This document shows positions 59,802 to 64,000 of a stretch of DNA of 64,000 nt, in pieces (position 1 is the stretch's first letter; the number at the start of each line of letters is the position of its first letter). Position numbers and translations under genes: made by a program. The notes under the pieces are model-generated. The model saw nothing but the letters and a program-made list of their open reading frames with translations, made no database searches and had not been told where the DNA came from. Source of the stretch: Eretmocerus hayati (Eukaryota > Arthropoda > Insecta > Hymenoptera > Aphelinidae); the NCBI GenBank assembly GCA_029851415.1, contig CM056743.1:32380714-32444713 (forward strand), written 5' to 3'.

Positions 59802-62142
59802 CTGAAAATTGACGTATCATCTTCAACTTGGTTACAATCAACATTATGGACTAATATAGACTCTTATTTTGGACTAAATCATTCTTCGATGAATTCATAT
59901 AAGTTCAATGGACATAATTTTAGACTGGCCAGACTCTACAACAAGGCTCCAGGAGCCGTTGCTGAGCAAGGCAAAAAGTTTCCGAATTCTTTATCCTTTT
60001 CGATCGCTTAAGAGGGTTTCCACGGAACTTTGAACTTTTGTGTTACTGCAGTGTTCCAGGAGTATTTTGAACTATTCGAAGTGCGCAGGAGCGGCATTTT
60101 ATAGTATTTGGCATCATTCAATATGGACTACATTCTTTTTTGTTGAAACGATTCCTGATTTGTCAATAGCAGACCGCAAAAGATGATTTTTGGGTAGTTA
60201 ACAAACGTACCAACGCGACTTTTTGAATTGATAAGGCGGTATCTAAAACACCTATGCCTTAACTACTTCGGTGGAATGATATATCCATCTACTAATCTCA
60301 TATTTTGAAAAAATCTTTGATTCAGAGGTGTGCGCTGATTTGGCTATGATATTAGCTCTCATTTATCGATGTAACCGAGTTTTGTGGGAAAACTTTCTCT
60401 GGCTATTGTTGACGAAAATGATGAAATACCTTGTGCGAAACGGAGAATTTAGCAATGAGTTTCCGAAGTTAAAAAAGATACGAATCGAATCCCGTTTGGT
60501 TTGTGAGTGTGCGTTGATCCGGACAAATTTTATAAAGCTTCAAAGCTCATAAAATTATCGCGCCACTGACTTTGAAAATGGTCATTTTTTGATGTCATAC
60601 TCAGGAGACGCGAAGCACAGGGTTGGGTCATTGTGCTCTTTTTTCTTTATCACAAAAAGGATATAACCGCACTGTTTTGAGTTGCAATTGTCGACCGGTA
60701 TTTCTGTGAGAAGCTAAGGAGAAACATTTGAATCTCAATGGTAAGCTAAATAAGCCTCTAAATGTGATGGTGTATCGATTTTCTTGATTTTTACATAGTA
60801 TACGGCTGAAATATGAACAAAATAACACCACAGAGTATTCTAGAAATTGAAATGAGACTCATAGCTCTTGACTCGATTTTGGAAATTTACATCGAATTTC
60901 GGAGAAATCAATGATGAAATTCATCTTAAAGTCAAGTCAGGCAAAATATAATCCGCATCGATCGTCTAGACAATGTTTTGAATCGAATCTATTAGATTGA
61001 AGTTGATTCACGAATGTTTCAAGTGTGAAATTCTGTACATGTCGTTCTGAACCAGATACCTCGGCTTGGAAGAGAGTGGCATCACGTTCTTCACATGTTT
61101 TCGAGGTCTGAGAATCACATGAAACCCATTTGAAACGTGTGCAATGAGAAAATTTTTTTTTTATTCCAGAGGGTCAATGGTTAGAAGTTCCATGGAAACC
61201 CTCTTAAGTATTTTTCCACGATAGTGCTCTGCAAGGTATGTTTCTGGTATGATCTTATCCTCCTCTTTTTAGTAAGATGAGCCTGATAATCAACAAGTTC
61301 ACTTACACTTCATAGAATTATGCATGAAATCGATTCAAATGTCATGACGGAAAGCAAATATTGTCACTTCTGACGCAAAAAACACTTTCCGTTGATCTCC
61401 CAATGAACTTCCAAATGGAAGCGTAATTTTCTTCGTCGGCAGTGACGATATCAAGAGGAACACGGATCTCCTAAAGTAGGTTCTCACATGTAACGTTGAA
61501 AACCCTCGAGACGAGATTTGCTCGTGTTCGTAGAAACTTGTGAGATGATTCTCGAACTAGGATGGAAATCGCTGCTTGAGCCATTTCTGAGATATCCAGT
61601 GAACCTCTGCTGCTTCGTCTCGAAGGGAAGAATTGTTTTTGGTATAGTGAATTTCGTGCTCAATTTTTTATTCAAGTCGATATCTTTCACGATAAATCTA
61701 CTTCCCCCTGAATGAAACTCATATTATCTTCTCCAAGAAGCCGAAATTTATCGATTGTAGGTAACACTATTAGTCCCTAGCCTCCTCAACCCGTGAGTAC
61801 GGAAGACTGACGGGGCCACTCTCTTGCAGAGAAAGAGAGAGAGTGTGTAGTTAACGCTACTCTTTAGGTGAGCGAGTAAGATAACATACGAGGAAATTCG
61901 ATTTTTTGTAATTTGAAGAACCCTTGGGGGAACCATAGAGCAGAAATCAAATGACCTCAGCCCTTGACACATAAACGAAGGGATCAATAATTGGAGTTTA
62001 TTCTCCTCGAAAATAATGCCGGGACATACATGATCGGCACAAAGATATTCAAAATATACGCGAATAAAAATACTCTCAACCGCTTAAACTCGGACAGAAA
62101 AAGTTATGAACGTGATTGAACTATTGGTAATTTTTATAGGTA
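59802..62142. other. Unassigned, with a 1.2-kb-spaced inverted pair
   Basis: TTAAGAGGGTTTCCACGGAA near 60010 is matched inverted by TTCCATGGAAACCCTCTTAA near 61188, a pair of about 27 bp bounding 1.2 kb that could be an old TIR element. A GA-rich microsatellite lies at 61825-61842. The 60-80 codon frames show no domain. Confidence 0.45.
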
Positions 62143-63885
62143 CGGTAAGTGTACCTAACTTGCTTCCACTGAACTATTTTCTCAACAACAAACAAATCAA
62201 CTTAAATCAGCGTTGAAGTGCATGAAACCATTTTATAATCGTGCGACCCCATTTGAAGCTTTGCATCGGTCCAAAATACTATCTCCGACCCATTTTGACC
62301 TGATGAATACGTTCTGAGTGATGAAAAAAAGTAAAATTGCGAACCTTTTCGAGATAGCAGTATGGGGTATGTTTTGTACACTCCGATGTTAAATCTCTCG
62401 TTTTACGAATCATATTCGTGTTATGTAGTCCGGGCGCTGGAGGGGTCTGAGTAAAAAGATCGTGTTCCAGAAGGTTTGAAGGTGTATTATTATGTATTTT
62501 GAGGCGCTGAATCGAATGCACGAGGTCACTAGCCCGAAAACCTCGGCGTTCTTTTGATATTAACAATTTTTCGTGCAAAATTATGGTTTTTTGCAAAAAA
62601 CTCGGAAAATATGCATTTTTACGGAAAATTTGTAGAGACTAAAGTTGCAGAACGCAAAATTACCTATAAAAGAAGGTCCTCACAAATTTCCCGGAAAACC
62701 CAAGCTTGGGGCAGGAAATGCGCGAAAACCGTTCCACGCGTTTAGTATGGGCTTATATGTGGCAGCTGATGCAGTGCTACTAAACTCGCTGCCAATTTGA
62801 CAGTTGTCAGTTTAGGGCTAGGCAACCAAGTGGATCGTGAAGAGGATGAAATTTCCTTCAAAATGGTTTAGGTCGTATTTCGCTAAGAACGAAGCCCTTC
62901 GAGCGTGGCTCAAAAGAAAGGGAAATAAGTGTGTCAAAACCCTATTCCCGCAGCAAAACTGCCGGCGCGCGGCGATACGAGAGCGACCGAGTCGCAGCGC
63001 TACAACACAATTTTAGCCTCAGAATCTGTACTTTTTATATTCCTCTCGCTCCATAGCCGAAGATGTTTGAGTTCAGCGGAATCAGGCCTGCACTATTTTG
63101 AAGAAAATTTCACCGTCTTCACGATTCACTTGGTCGCCTAGCCCTAAACTGACAACTGTCAAATTGGCAGCGAGTTTAGTAGCGCTGCATCAGCTGCCCC
63201 ATATAAGCCCATGTTAGACGCGCGGAACGGTTTTCGCGCATTTCCCGCCCCAGGCTTGGGTTTTCCGGGAAATTTGTAAGGACTTTTTTTGTAGAAAATT
63301 TTGCGTTCTACAACTTTAGTCTCTACAAATTTTCCGTAAAAATGCATATTTTCCGAGTTTTTTGCAAAAAAATCATAATTTTGCGCTGAAAATTGTTGAT
63401 AACAAAAGAACGCCGGGGTTTTCGGGCTGGCGACCTCGTGCATTCGATTCAGCGCCTCAAAATATATGAAAATACACCTTCAAACCTTCTGGAACACGAT
63501 CTTTTTACACAGACCCCCCCCCCCCCCCCAGCGCCCGGACTAATGCACAGTATCTCCACATGCGAGTTTTGCAACTCTCACAAAAGAATTTTGAAGGTCT
63601 TGAGACAAGGAATCACATGCACTGCGAAACGTTAATTGGCCAAACTAAATAAACTTGATACCAATTTTACTGAACGCAATTTGCTCGGCGATCTCTTGGC
63701 TCAGAAACACGAAAAATGGAAAAATCACCTCGAATCTTCTAGGAAATACACAAACGATCCAGGGTCGATCTAAAACACTTCGTTTAGTTCTATCTCAACA
63801 TAACGGATGTAAATAAAACTCGCGAAGGTCAGTGAGTGCCAATTCCTAAGATCGGCATATGGGGGCAAGTTGGGTGCACTTGCTT
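62143..63885. mobile_element. TA-flanked element, family B copy 2, interrupted
   Basis: The left end CGGTAAGTGTACCTAACTTG and the right end CAAGTTGGGTGCACTTGCTT match the 10591-11410 element, with TA on both sides (62141-62142, 63886-63887). About 630 bp remain when the nested 1,113-bp element is removed, so this copy also lacks about 200 bp relative to copy 1. Confidence 0.82.
62428..63540. mobile_element. Nested palindromic element with TA duplication, 1,113 bp
   Basis: The ends are GTCCGGGCGCTGG and CCAGCGCCCGGAC with TA on each side (62426-62427, 63541-63542). The arms of about 440 bp are close to identical; one has a 17-base poly-C tract where the other has GGGG. The central ~230 bp is unique. 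Copy 1 of the host element supplies the aligned, uninterrupted site near 11055. Confidence 0.92.
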
Positions 63886-64000
63886 TATGTATACAAACAG
63901 GAAAAACCACTGGTCTTATCATATTCATCACCTATCCTGTCCAAAGTAGATCAGTTTAGAGTAGTTTTATTTGCATATATTTCGAAGAAGAATCGTATCG

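Overview
The window looks like repeat-dense nuclear DNA of an insect, most likely a hymenopteran. The clearest host gene is the 3' half of a 7-transmembrane odorant receptor (OR) with 65-83 bp introns and the C-terminal block typical of the large wasp/ant/bee OR family. Two weaker OR-like fragments lie elsewhere. I see no bacterial, organellar or viral gene, no rRNA and no convincing tRNA. Most open frames longer than 60 codons are accidental frames inside repeats.

Layout. 1-5.9 kb: hairpins, a 915-bp hAT-type element with 8-bp target duplications, and a 952-bp element flanked by AATT. 6-15.6 kb: two 919-bp inverted arms about 7.2 kb apart, the left one carrying a nested element; between them a GATGA-rich minisatellite, a TA-flanked element, a near-perfect 230-bp hairpin and a 328-bp tandem array. 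16-19 kb: OR gene (minus strand) with a perfect 435-bp tandem duplication cutting one of its exons. 19.3-21.7 kb: second minisatellite block with 80-bp palindromic cores, then a TA-flanked element. 23.6-25.3 kb: OR-like pseudogene fragment and, just upstream of it, an 873-bp hAT element still encoding the transposase C-terminal domain. 26-40.3 kb: AT-rich arrays and several long palindromic elements. 40.9-49.3 kb: a giant palindrome whose arms are built from 536-bp higher-order repeats, each made of three ~178-bp monomers. 50.2-58.4 kb: long-inverted-repeat elements, a series of CATG palindromes, a 665-bp tandem array, and a 1,120-bp element with 9-bp target duplications splitting a putative exon. 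59.3-59.8 kb: OR-like exons. 62.1-63.9 kb: second copy of the 10.6-kb TA element, itself hit by a 1,113-bp palindromic element.

Recurring theme. At least six unrelated-looking non-autonomous elements share one design: terminal inverted repeats plus a body packed with a short element-specific motif in both orientations (AACGAAAT, GAGACGAG, AAGGGCGTAA, CGAAGATTAACAC, CGAAGACTAGCAC, GTAACCCCGG-like). I infer that these are amplified transposase-binding arrays, but the sequence alone cannot prove it. All calls come from reading the sequence; no database search was possible.
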